From an uncultured bacterium (lineage in GTDB: Bacteria > Armatimonadota > UBA5829), in NCBI GenBank assembly GCA_938074205.1, contig CALJES010000003.1:186001-250000 (forward strand): a stretch of DNA of 64,000 nt. The letters are read 5' to 3'. How positions within the stretch are numbered: position 1 is the stretch's first letter; each line of letters starts with the position of its first letter. The translations under genes were made by a program, and so were the position numbers. The notes beneath the pieces were generated by a model. It saw nothing but the letters and a program-made list of their open reading frames with translations. It did not search any database and was not told the DNA's origin. Positions 54,912 to 63,799 of this stretch are shown here, piece after piece.

Positions 54912-56378
54912 ATGCGCATTCTCTTTCTCGACCTTGATACTTTGCGGCCAGACCATCTCGGTTGCTACGGGTATCATCGAAACACTTCACCAAATATAGA
55001 TGCCGTTGCCAAGCAGGGTGTCCTGTTTACGAACTACTACTGCTCAGATGCGCCGTGTTTGCCGTCGAGAGCGGCACTGTTTACAGGTCGGTTCGGCATC
55101 CATACTGGCGTGGTGGGTCACGGAGGCACTGCGGCAGATATGCGGCTGGAGGGAAGTTCGCGAGGGTTCCGAGATCGTCTGGACAGAGAAGCTATGACGA
55201 TTATGCTGCGGAAGGCTGGGCTGAAAACAGTCACCGTTAGTCCGTTCGGCGAGCGGCATGGCGCGTATTGGTTCTACGCAGGTTTCAACGAGATGCATAA
55301 CACCGGCAAAGGGGGTCTCGAATCGGCAGAGGATATTACCCCGACCGTTTTAGGGTGGATCAAGTCGAACGCCTACAAGGATAATTGGTTCCTACACGTA
55401 AACTACTGGGATCCGCATACCCCTTACAGAGCACCGCTCGACTTTGGGAATCCGTTCGAAGATGATCCGCTGCCGGCCTGGCTCACTGAAGAGACTCTCG
55501 CAAAGCACAGAGAAATGGTGGGCCCCCACGGTGCGCGTGAGATAAACATGTACGACAACAAGACCGATCCAAGATATCCTCGTCATCTGGGCGAGATCAA
55601 GGATATGCGCGACCTGAAGCAGTTTATCGACGGTTACGACTGCGGTATCCGATATATGGATGAACACATAGGTCGCATTCTAAATGCACTGGACGAGCAA
55701 GGGGTACTCGACGAGCTAGCCATAATCATCTCTGCAGATCACGCTGAGAATATGGGTGAGCTCGGGCTCTACGGCGAGCATGCCACTGCGGACTACATAA
55801 CCTGCCGTATACCGATGATTATCCGTTGGCCCGGCGGGAATTCAGGACACATAGATAACGGACTGCACTACAATCTTGACCTGCCGCCGACACTAGCGGA
55901 CTTGTTGGGCAAACCCAAAGTGCCGGCGTGGGACGGTCAAAGCTATGCTCCGGCAATCCTTGAGGGCAAGGACTGTGGGCGAGAATACCTGGTGCTTAGC
56001 CAATGTGCACATACTTGTCAGCGCAGCGTGCGGTTTGAAGATTGGATACACATAAGAACATATCACGACTTCTACCATCTCTGGCCCGACGAAATGCTTT
56101 TCAACGTGCGGAACGATCCTCACGAACAGTGCGATTTGGCTGCCAAGCGTCCGGATGTTTGCAGACAAGCTGCTCATTACCTTCAGGAGTGGCTCGCCAA
56201 AATGATGGAAACTATGCCGGCGGGATATGATACGGATCCGCTGTGGACAGTTATGAAAGAGGGCGGACCGTTTCATGCACGAGGGCACTTAAGGTCTTAC
56301 TGCGAGTACCTGGAAAAAACGGGTCGCGGTTGGGCTATACCCCAACTTAGGCGCCGACATCCTCGGGAGTTCCAGTGA
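54912..56378 (+). CDS. Sulfatase (formylglycine-dependent type), no signal peptide
   Basis: A 488-aa alkaline-phosphatase-superfamily enzyme. The metal site starts FLDLDTLRPDHLGCYG, and the Cys-type sulfatase motif CLPSR is at about residues 49-53, where the Cys must be converted to formylglycine. Later ligands lie in IISADHAENMGELGLYGEH. No signal peptide is visible, so it should work in the cytoplasm, unlike most polysaccharide sulfatases. Its activating enzyme is not in the window. The substrate could be a sulfated sugar taken up by the cell; phosphoester hydrolysis is the alternative for this superfamily. Confidence 0.85.
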   Translation: MRILFLDLDTLRPDHLGCYGYHRNTSPNIDAVAKQGVLFTNYYCSDAPCLPSRAALFTGRFGIHTGVVGHGGTAADMRLEGSSRGFRDRLDREAMTIMLRKAGLKTVTVSPFGERHGAYWFYAGFNEMHNTGKGGLESAEDITPTVLGWIKSNAYKDNWFLHVNYWDPHTPYRAPLDFGNPFEDDPLPAWLTEETLAKHREMVGPHGAREINMYDNKTDPRYPRHLGEIKDMRDLKQFIDGYDCGIRYMDEHIGRILNALDEQGVLDELAIIISADHAENMGELGLYGEHATADYITCRIPMIIRWPGGNSGHIDNGLHYNLDLPPTLADLLGKPKVPAWDGQSYAPAILEGKDCGREYLVLSQCAHTCQRSVRFEDWIHIRTYHDFYHLWPDEMLFNVRNDPHEQCDLAAKRPDVCRQAAHYLQEWLAKMMETMPAGYDTDPLWTVMKEGGPFHARGHLRSYCEYLEKTGRGWAIPQLRRRHPREFQ

Positions 56379-56481
56379 ACTACGACACATGGTTCAAACG
56401 CAAGCCCGTAGCAGAGTGCTGTTGTCAATTGCCGATTAGCAGCCGCGCAAGAAACACGTTTGGTCTGGCGAGGGTGATAAA

Positions 56482-56727
56482 ATGTTCGTATTCCTTGGAG
56501 CTGGGACAGGGATAGCGTTTCTCCTGTTGGGGCCATTCATCATTATTGGCGGACTAAGGAGACCACGGGATAGGAAACGGCTGATCTGGTCGGGCTTCGG
56601 CTCTATGGTTATCGGACTCGGCAATCTGTTGATGCGAAAAAACCTACTGTTGGGTTTGACTCTGGTTGGTCTGGGGCTGTATATAGTCATAAAGGCAGCT
56701 TTTTTGAGGGAAGAACTTGAGTCATAA
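56482..56727 (+). CDS. Small membrane protein, unknown
   Basis: An 81-aa protein with three hydrophobic stretches (about residues 2-24, 36-50 and 54-72) separated by a basic RRPRDRKR loop. GAGGGTGA precedes the ATG at proper distance. It overlaps the next gene by 11 nt, which suggests coupled translation. No family was recognised. Confidence 0.6.
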   Translation: MFVFLGAGTGIAFLLLGPFIIIGGLRRPRDRKRLIWSGFGSMVIGLGNLLMRKNLLLGLTLVGLGLYIVIKAAFLREELES

Positions 56728-58113
56728 ATGGAACAGGTTCGTTTTGCCGAAGCAAACTTTTTCGCCGCCTGCAGCATATGGGAGAATTCGATTGCTTAGC
56801 ATCGTGTTGCTTGCATCTGCAGCGCTGGGAGCTGCCGCGTCAATAGAAAAGCCCCGCGTTATAGTGATGACAGATATTTCAACTCTGGAAGTCGGTGGGG
56901 GGGAGCCAGACGACACCCAGTCTCTGGTGCGTTTTCTTCTCTACACAAATGAGTTCGATGTTGAGGGTTTGATTGCCACTGCAGCTGGTCGTAAGGGTGA
57001 GGTACACCCAGAGTATATCAAAGCCATTATCAGAGCATACAGTGAAGTCTACCCCAATTTGGTAAAGCACGATCCTCGTTATCCCACTCCGGGCTTTTTG
57101 CTTAGCCGCGTCAAAGCAGGAATTCCCGAAACCGAGATGATCGGCGAAGGATTGGATTCCGAAGGTTCCGACTGGATCATTTCTGTTGTAGACAATCCAG
57201 ATCCGCGGCCTGTGTGGATTGTTATTTGGGGTGGTCCAAGAGAACTTGCTCAAGCATTGTGGAAGGTTGAACGGCAGCGAACCAAGAGCGAGTTTGCGGA
57301 TTTTAAGTCGAAAATCAGGGTCTTTGCAATTGCCGACCAGGATAGGACGGCGCACTGGATAAGAGCTAGGCATACCGATTTGTTCTACATCACAAGTAAA
57401 CTAGCTTTCCGCGGAATGTACAGGGGAGGAGACGAGTCTCTGGTTACTAGAGAATGGGTAGATACACACGTAAACAAATCTCACGGCGCACTTGGCAGCG
57501 CATACCCAAACTACGACGGCGGCGATCCGTGGGGCAGGGTGAAAGGTGTCAAGGAAGGAGACACGCCGTCTTTCTTGTATCTCATACCGAATGGCTTGGG
57601 CAATCCGGAGCATCCCGAATGGGGAAGCTGGGGAGGCCGCTATACGGGCATCGGAATGCACTACTTTGATGCCAAGGACATAGTCGAATCCGATTCGAGT
57701 ATTATTTGGGATGAACGTGCGACAGTGTTTAGATGGCGTCCGGCGTACCAAGCAGATTTCCAGGCACGTCTAGACTGGTGCGTCTTCCCTCCGGAATGGG
57801 CAAACCATCCGCCGGTCGTCATGATTGACAAACCTTCCGAATTGCGTGTTCGTCTGGCGAGAAGGTGGAATTGAAAGCCTCGGTATGCCACGATCCCGAC
57901 GGTAATACTCTGCGTTATCACTGGTTTATGTATCGGGAAGCTGGGAACTTCGACGGCACGCTAGAAATATATGATGCTGACTCTTTTTCTGCGTGGTTTA
58001 CTGCTCCGAAGGTGAATTCCGCCAAGACTCTGCACATCATCCTGGCAGTTGTGGACAATGGCGAGCCGCCACTGACGCGGTATGGGAGGGTATTAGTCAC
58101 TATCGAACCGTGA
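56717..58113 (+). pseudogene. DUF1593 (nucleoside-hydrolase-like) secreted protein gene with one-base deletion
   Basis: A signal-anchored protein that starts at a TTG behind GAGGGAAG. The nucleoside-hydrolase-like domain has VIVMTDISTLEVGGGEPDDTQ with its Asp-rich metal site. The frame ends at 57874 with RLARRWN, while the C-terminal beta domain continues in the next frame from about 57860 (VELKASVCHDPDGN, then PPLTRYGRVLVTIEP). One added base near 57860 (CTGGCGAG to CTGGGCGAG) would restore the expected joining RLGEKVELKA. In the family the C-terminal domain is normally part of the same protein. The gene is either recently inactivated, makes a truncated 385-aa product, or carries a sequencing error. 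Confidence 0.8.
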
Positions 58114-58556
58114 TGGAAACAAGATACTCGGACATCCTGAAGGTCAAGCTTCTGATTGTCCTGTACTCGTAAAAAGAAAAGCAATGAGCCCAGCTAATGA
58201 GAAAACTAGCTCGCCATCGTTATCGCATTCATAAGTCAGTAGGTGACGCAACGGTTCTGGCCAGGATCGAGTGAAACGCAACTCCTATACTACTTCGCCA
58301 TCAACAGCCTCAATAGCGCAATGCTACATTAGGTAGCAGGACTTCCCGTCGGCTGCTGTTCGGCCGAAGTGCCGGCAAGGAATATTGGAAGGCACTCCGA
58401 GTTGCCTTGGATGTGTTTGAGATTATCACTGCCGAAGCCGTCGCGGTTTGCCCTCAGCTGTGCTCAATCGAAAAACGTTCACTGGAGGCACTGTAGGCCA
58501 CCGCAAGAAGTTCCAAATTCGGTGCATCTGGGTCGCGCTCAGGGACGGAGGGTTCC
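58114..58556. other. Intergenic stretch without a supported gene
   Basis: About 440 bp between the DUF1593 gene and the Pit promoter. I find only short frames without ribosome sites. One open frame without a start codon (about 58320-58495) has protein-like composition and could be a remnant, but no family was recognised. Confidence 0.4.
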
Positions 58557-58586
58557 TTGACCTTGGTAGACGCTGGAAACTACAAT
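58557..58586 (+). promoter_or_regulatory. Promoter of the phosphate transporter operon
   Basis: TTGACC (58557-58562) and TACAAT (58581-58586) are 18 bp apart. The start near 58593 is about 48 nt before the ATG at 58641, which argues against the open frame that begins at 58557. Confidence 0.65.
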
Positions 58587-58640
58587 ATAGCGGCAGTGCT
58601 GAGCCGAGTTGCATGCGCACCAGCAGTGAGATTGAACTAC

Positions 58641-59648
58641 ATGTCCTTTTTGTTGGTAACTATCATAATCGTAGTAGCTCTGATCTTCGACTTTCTCAAC
58701 GGGTTTCATGATGCAGCGAATTCAATAGCTACAATTGTAGCCACAAAAGTAATCACTCCTTTTCGGGCTGTGGTCTGGGCAGCGTTCTTCAATTTTGTTG
58801 CTGCCTTCACGTTTGGTGTTCCGGTTGCAAAGACCGTGGGTGGTGGTGTCGTTCACAAAGAGCTTGTTACGCCTTTGATCGTTCTTGCCGGATTGTGTGG
58901 GGCAATCTTTTGGAATATCTTGACGTGGTATCTGGGGCTTCCGACAAGCTCATCTCACGCGTTGATAGGGGGGTTTGCCGGCTCTGCCTTGATGGCGACG
59001 CAGATTAAGACGGGTTCTATGTGCAACGTTCTCAACTGGCAGAAAATAGATATCATAGCGCTCTATATTGTGCTTTCGCCGCTTTTGGGCTTGGTACTAG
59101 GCTTTACGAATATGGTAGTCGTGATGTGGATTGTTCGACGGTCTGCCCCACACAGGGTTGACTCCTGGTTTCGCAGGCTCCAGTTATTGTCCGCTGCAGC
59201 TTACAGCCTGGGACATGGTGCCAATGACGCTCAGAAAACTATGGGAATCATTACCGTTCTGTTGTATAGCGCCGGAATGCTCAGAACTTTCGATGTGCCT
59301 TTCTGGGTAGTTTTGATATGTCACGCGGCAATTGCTTTGGGTACGATGTCGGGCGGTTGGCGCATCGTCAAGACTATGGGTCTGTCGATAACTAAGTTGA
59401 AACCTATTGGGGGATTCTGCGCGGAGACGGCGGGAGCTGCCACAATTATTGGGGCGTCAATGGCAGGTATACCTGTAAGCACAACCCACACTATAACCGG
59501 TGCCATAGTAGGTGTTGGTGCAACGCAGAGGCTCTCGGCAGTGCGTTGGGGTATTGCTGGTAGGATTGTTTGGGCGTGGGTTCTCACGATGCCCATGGCA
59601 GGATTGATCGGCGCAGCAGTCTACGGCCTGATTCACGTGTGCAGCTAG
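58641..59648 (+). CDS. pit: Low-affinity inorganic phosphate transporter, Pit family
   Basis: A 335-aa membrane protein with about ten spans. The two family repeats are visible, FLNGFHDAANSIATIVAT near the N terminus and YSLGHGANDAQKTMG in the middle. GLPTSSSHALIGG and PVSTTHTITGAIVG are further Pit signatures. It imports phosphate (as metal phosphate) with the ion gradient. The ATG at 58641 fits both the promoter and the usual N terminus. The accessory DUF47 gene follows after 19 nt. Confidence 0.93.
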   Translation: MSFLLVTIIIVVALIFDFLNGFHDAANSIATIVATKVITPFRAVVWAAFFNFVAAFTFGVPVAKTVGGGVVHKELVTPLIVLAGLCGAIFWNILTWYLGLPTSSSHALIGGFAGSALMATQIKTGSMCNVLNWQKIDIIALYIVLSPLLGLVLGFTNMVVVMWIVRRSAPHRVDSWFRRLQLLSAAAYSLGHGANDAQKTMGIITVLLYSAGMLRTFDVPFWVVLICHAAIALGTMSGGWRIVKTMGLSITKLKPIGGFCAETAGAATIIGASMAGIPVSTTHTITGAIVGVGATQRLSAVRWGIAGRIVWAWVLTMPMAGLIGAAVYGLIHVCS

Positions 59649-59667
59649 AAAATGGAGGCATTTAAAC

Positions 59668-60294
59668 GTGCAGCTGAGACTCTTACCTAAAGAAGAAAAG
59701 TTTTTCGAGCTTTTCCGCCAGCAGGCAAACAATGTGGTCGAAGGTGCTCGACTACTGAGGTCTTTCTTGGAAGACCACACCGACGCGGAGCAGAAGCGCC
59801 TCAAGATCGAAATGGTTGAAAGCACTGGGGACGAAATAGCTCACCGCATCATCGAAAAACTCAACACGACCTTCATTACCCCGATGGACAGAGAGGACAT
59901 TCATGCTCTTGCCTCCGCGCTAGACGACATACTGGACTTTATCTACGCTTCTGCACAGCGTCTGCACTTGTACGGGATCAAGACGATAACCAGTGATGCT
60001 ATTGGTCTCGCGAACGTGATTCTCCGTGCGGCTGAAGAGACTGCAACCCTTGTCGACGAAATGGAGGATCTGCGAAACGTAAAAACCCTGAAGAACCGCT
60101 GGATCGAGGTTAACCGGTTAGAAAACGAGGGCGACAGAATCAGTCGTCAGGCAATAGCGGAGCTCTTTGAGAATGAAAAGGACCCGATCGAAGTGATAAA
60201 GTGGAAGGAAATTTATGAGCATCTTGAGACAGCAATTGATAAGTGTGAGGACGCTGCCAATATAGTCGAAGCCGTTGTGCTAAAAAATGCTTGA
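59668..60294 (+). CDS. DUF47/PhoU-like Pit accessory protein
   Basis: A 208-aa helical-bundle protein of the DUF47 family, distantly related to PhoU. It starts LRLLPKEEKFFELFRQQANN and has the metal-binding-type pattern ITPMDREDIHALASALDDILDF and VNRLENEGDRISRQAIAELF. Such proteins are almost always encoded next to Pit and are thought to control it. GGAGG lies 11-12 nt before the GTG start. Confidence 0.93.
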   Translation: MQLRLLPKEEKFFELFRQQANNVVEGARLLRSFLEDHTDAEQKRLKIEMVESTGDEIAHRIIEKLNTTFITPMDREDIHALASALDDILDFIYASAQRLHLYGIKTITSDAIGLANVILRAAEETATLVDEMEDLRNVKTLKNRWIEVNRLENEGDRISRQAIAELFENEKDPIEVIKWKEIYEHLETAIDKCEDAANIVEAVVLKNA

Positions 60295-60433
60295 CAGCGA
60301 GCTTGCAACATAGTGTTTGCTTGATGGAATGCGAAAGGCGGCAATGTGCATAACAAGTTGCGTCATATAATAGGAGGGATATTCCGCGTCGCATTCACAA
60401 ACAGATTGCACGCGAAGTGATAGGTGGTAGATA

Positions 60434-60775
60434 ATGAGGAAACTGAGATTAGCTTTAATTACTATGTTGACTGTCGTTCTTATTGCTGGAACGGCGCTTG
60501 CGACTCTCAAATGGCAGAAGGTTTTTAACGACTTATACAAGCCTGCAACTGACAGTGAAATAAGAAAGGCAAAATGTGCGCTCTGCCACCTTGACGACAA
60601 GGGCAAAAAAAGCCTGAATGTTTACGGAAAACTGCTCCAGAAGAAGAAGGTGGAACCTGGCTCGTTCAAGGCTGTTGAGAAGCTGGACGCCGACAAAGAC
60701 GGTTACTCCAACCTTGACGAAATAAAAGCTGGCACGCTTCCGGGCGATCCTAAGAGCAAGCCAGCTAAGAAGTAA
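60434..60775 (+). CDS. Small exported c-type cytochrome-like protein with Ca-loop
   Basis: A 113-aa protein with a signal peptide (hydrophobic core about residues 5-20, ending ALAT). One haem-c motif, CALCH (48-52), is present. It is followed by LNVYGKLLQKK and, near residue 85, an EF-hand/dockerin-type loop DADKDGYSNLDE, then a Lys/Pro-rich end. Proteins with this haem-plus-loop layout occur in environmental bacteria, often of unknown partner. A distal Met ligand is not obvious. A TATAAT box stands at 60366-60371. Electron transfer in the periplasm is the likely role. Confidence 0.75.
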   Translation: MRKLRLALITMLTVVLIAGTALATLKWQKVFNDLYKPATDSEIRKAKCALCHLDDKGKKSLNVYGKLLQKKKVEPGSFKAVEKLDADKDGYSNLDEIKAGTLPGDPKSKPAKK

Positions 60776-60804
60776 CTGCTATTACGAGTTCACGGGTTCT
60801 TTCA

Positions 60805-60840
60805 GGCTCGGAGGCTATTGCCCCCGAGCCCACGTTTATT
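60805..60840 (+). terminator. Rho-independent terminator after the cytochrome gene
   Basis: GGCTCGG (60805-60811) pairs with CCGAGCC (60824-60830), and an inner GGC/GCC stem closes a TATT loop. A U-rich CGTTTATT follows. On the minus strand there is no U-tract, so it serves the plus-strand gene. Confidence 0.65.
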
Positions 60841-60844
60841 GTGA

Positions 60845-62506
60845 TCAGCCCAAGATTTCCTTGAGATCTTCCTGCGGAGTAGAGATTGGCTTAATGTCGT
60901 ACTTTTCCGCTAGCGTCTTAAGCACTGTCGGCGACAGGAATGCTGGCAGGCTGGGACCCAAACGTATGTTCTTAATTCCAAGAGCCAACAGCGTAAGTAA
61001 GATTGCCACAGCCTTTTGTTCATACCACGATAATATCAGGGAAAGAGGAAGCTCGTTGACTGAAACACCAAAAGCTTCAGACAAAGCCAGTGCTACCTGA
61101 ATCGCTGAGTAAGCATCATTGCACTGGCCTATGTCAATTAGTCTAGGAATATCGCCGATCGATCCAAACTCCAATTTGTTGAATCGGTACTTGCCGCAAG
61201 CGAGAGTAAGAATGATGCAGTCGTGTGGAACCAACTGTGCAAGTTCTGTGTAATAGTTGCGGCCCGGTTTTGCTCCATCGCATCCGCCAATCAGGAAAAA
61301 GTGTCTTATTGCGCCGGTTTTTACTGCGTCAATTATAGCAGGCGCAGCATTCTTGAGTGCATTATGACCGAAGCCGACGGTGATATACTTTTCTTGCCCG
61401 TCCTCCGCGAACCCGGGCTCTGCTAGTGCGGCCTCGATGACCGAAGTGAAATCCTTCTTCCCATTGATCGAATGTATATGTCGTACGCCCGGCATAGCGA
61501 CGAGGCCAGTTGTGAAGATGCGGTTCCGGTAGCTCTCACGAGGCCTTTGAATGCAGTTCGTTGTCATCAATATGGCTCCAGGGAACTCATCAAACTCGCG
61601 CACTTGATTTTGCCACGCCCCGCCGTAGTTGCCTACTAGATGCTTGTGGGCTTTAAGTTTCGGATAGCCATGGGCTGGAAGCATTTCACCGTGCGTATAC
61701 ACATTGACTCCTTTGCCCTCTGTTTGCTCGAGAAGTAAGCACAAATCTCGCAGGTCGTGTCCCGATACCACTATACACTTGCCCTTGACCGGGGTTACTC
61801 TTACCTGAGTGGGTGACGGATGACCATATGCGCTCGTATTCGCAGCATCGAGGAGCTCCATGGTTTTCAGATTGAGATCACCGACCTTAAGTGCTGCAGG
61901 AAGAAGCTCTTCCACTGTCGGACTTGGCTTACTCAGCAGATCGAGAAGTTCGTGGAAAACTGCATAAACTGCCGGATCTTCTTTCCCGAGAATCTGGGCA
62001 TGGTCGGCGTAAGCAGCTGCTCCCTTCAAGCCGTATGTAATGGTTTCCTGCAAGCTTGTTATGTCCTCGCCAAGAATTTCTTTCCGCCGAGGTATCTCGA
62101 TCTCTTCAGCTTGTTTGACAAGTGAATCTATGTCACTTGCCGGCACGAATTCTGCAGGCCCTGAGAGCTTTTCCGGGTTCACGCCCGCCCTTCGACAAGA
62201 GCTGTTATACAGCTCTCTGGCTTCGCTGCGAATGTGTTCGGCTTTATAGATGAAATCGGCCACGCGCTGCGCGTCGAAGTCGACATTGGTCACAGTTGTG
62301 AATAATGCTTCGATCGTAAAGACATCGACTTCGCGGTTTACTGCTCCGAATTTGCGAGCACGATGGGCATACATGGAAATACCTTTAGTCATGTACACAA
62401 GTACGTCTTGCAGCCGAGCAGTCACGTCGTCCTTGCCGCATACCCCCGTGCGCGTGCAGCCGTTGCCCCCGGCGGTCTGCTCACACTGGTAGCAGAACAT
62501 ATTCAC
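60845..62506 (-). CDS. hcp: Hydroxylamine reductase / hybrid-cluster protein
   Basis: A 553-aa iron-sulfur protein. The N-terminal cluster ligands are C5, C8, C17 and C23 (CYQCEQTAGGNGC, then GVC). Hybrid-cluster ligands are expected in VSGHDLRDLCLLLEQTEGKG with THGEMLPAHGYPKL, in NCIQRP and in LIGGCDGAKPGRNYY. Hcp reduces hydroxylamine in vitro and nitric oxide or acts in protein S-nitrosylation in vivo. The GTG at 62506 has GGAGG 7 nt upstream; an ATG at 62500 is the alternative. The gene sits behind an FNR-like site, which fits expression under nitrosative stress or low oxygen. Confidence 0.94.
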   Translation of the reverse strand: MNMFCYQCEQTAGGNGCTRTGVCGKDDVTARLQDVLVYMTKGISMYAHRARKFGAVNREVDVFTIEALFTTVTNVDFDAQRVADFIYKAEHIRSEARELYNSSCRRAGVNPEKLSGPAEFVPASDIDSLVKQAEEIEIPRRKEILGEDITSLQETITYGLKGAAAYADHAQILGKEDPAVYAVFHELLDLLSKPSPTVEELLPAALKVGDLNLKTMELLDAANTSAYGHPSPTQVRVTPVKGKCIVVSGHDLRDLCLLLEQTEGKGVNVYTHGEMLPAHGYPKLKAHKHLVGNYGGAWQNQVREFDEFPGAILMTTNCIQRPRESYRNRIFTTGLVAMPGVRHIHSINGKKDFTSVIEAALAEPGFAEDGQEKYITVGFGHNALKNAAPAIIDAVKTGAIRHFFLIGGCDGAKPGRNYYTELAQLVPHDCIILTLACGKYRFNKLEFGSIGDIPRLIDIGQCNDAYSAIQVALALSEAFGVSVNELPLSLILSWYEQKAVAILLTLLALGIKNIRLGPSLPAFLSPTVLKTLAEKYDIKPISTPQEDLKEILG

Positions 62507-62536
62507 TTTGCCCACCTCCCAAAATGGTTTTGCGTA

Positions 62537-62578
62537 ATTATACCCGTTGGGGGGCCAATTTATTTTGATCTGGGTCAA
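62537..62578 (-). promoter_or_regulatory. FNR/HcpR-type site and promoter of hcp
   Basis: The palindrome TTGAT-CTGG-GTCAA (62565-62578) matches the FNR/CRP-family box in nine of ten positions. On the minus strand a perfect TATAAT lies at 62542-62537, so transcription begins near 62530. The box is centred about 41.5 bp upstream, the class II activator position, and takes the place of a -35 box. Confidence 0.72.
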
Positions 62579-62649
62579 ATTCGCAATTTATAGCAGGGGA
62601 TCGTAATTTTTACAGCACGGAGTCATCCGGAACAATGCTAGATTTTAGG

Positions 62650-63645
62650 CTAAATTACATCTATCACCGCTCCTGTCTCTAGTGATTGTATACCCGCTTG
62701 TATAACTTTCTGAGCGGCCAATCCGTCTTCGCCGGATCCATCGATTTCCTCTGGTGCAGCACCGCTGGAGACTTGTTCGAGAAATTTGTGAATTCGGTCG
62801 CGGAACGTGTCGCCAAAGTCTCTGAAACCGCCGAACAGAGGGTTGGTATAGACTTCTTTTACAAGACTTTCGGCAGGATACAATGTAACCTCTCGCCATA
62901 TATCTTCGAGCACAAACCTTCCCTTCGTTCCGGCAACCTCACACCTTTCCATAGGATGTCCTCGAGCCAAATCGTAGCTCGAAGTCAGGTGACCCACCGC
63001 GCCGCAAGCGAATTGCACATTAAACGATGCAGTGGACCAAATGTTCCTGCCGGGCGCCTTCGTAGCGAAACATTGAATCTTCGAAATATCGCCGCAGTAA
63101 TATCGCATAATATCGACAGAGTGGGGGTTCAGAGCTTTGATGTGGAAGTAGGGGGAATCAAACGTACCCGGCTTACCTATCCACAGCGCCACGTTGCAAA
63201 AAAGTAAATCGCCTATTTTGCCTTCTCGAAGCCACTGCTTGGCCAAACGCGCCGCGGGAGTAAATCTGTGGTTCAAGTTGATGCCGAAGCATCGCCTGTG
63301 CTCTCGGGCGACGCGCACCATCTGCTCAGCTTTATCTATTTCATTGTGAATGGGCTTTTCACATAGGACGTGGCAGCCGGCTTCCAGCGCTAAAATTGTG
63401 GGTTCATAATGATCACTGGCGTATTCGTAGCCGCCTGTAGCTACGCTTACAACATCTGGTGTCAACGCTTTGAGCATCTGTTCAGCACTCAAGAACCACG
63501 GCACCTCAAACTTATCGCCCGCATTCCTGGCACGTTCCTCTATGAGATCGCATACGCCGACCAATTGCGCTAGATCATCTTCTTTGTAAATCTTCGCGTG
63601 AATGTTTCCTATAGGACCCATTCCTATGACGCAAGCGCGGAGCAT
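62650..63645 (-). CDS. Gfo/Idh/MocA-family oxidoreductase
   Basis: A 331-aa NAD(P)-dependent sugar or cyclitol dehydrogenase. The Rossmann start is CVIGMGPIGNIHAKIY, the EKP motif reads CHVLCEKPIHNEIDKAEQM, and the His/Asp sugar site is in FHIKALNPHSVDIMRYYCGD. AAAGGAG lies in front of the ATG. It stands 71 bp from the hcp promoter region and is not related in order to the 40-kb cluster. Substrate unknown. Confidence 0.88.
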   Translation of the reverse strand: MLRACVIGMGPIGNIHAKIYKEDDLAQLVGVCDLIEERARNAGDKFEVPWFLSAEQMLKALTPDVVSVATGGYEYASDHYEPTILALEAGCHVLCEKPIHNEIDKAEQMVRVAREHRRCFGINLNHRFTPAARLAKQWLREGKIGDLLFCNVALWIGKPGTFDSPYFHIKALNPHSVDIMRYYCGDISKIQCFATKAPGRNIWSTASFNVQFACGAVGHLTSSYDLARGHPMERCEVAGTKGRFVLEDIWREVTLYPAESLVKEVYTNPLFGGFRDFGDTFRDRIHKFLEQVSSGAAPEEIDGSGEDGLAAQKVIQAGIQSLETGAVIDVI

Positions 63646-63799
63646 TCCTAAAAAACTCCTTTCTTAATTTGCGGCCATAAAACTATCTATTCGTGCCAAC
63701 TTAAGCTGGTCGTGTGTGCTTCTAGACTGATTCTTACCACTACATGCCGAACCCATTTACTTCTTTCCGCATTCAAGGCGGATTCGTATCGGACCTAGT

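Noticed and set aside
58320-58495. Open frame with protein-like composition before the Pit promoter
   Set aside because: It has no start codon after its upstream stop and no ribosome site, and no family was recognised.
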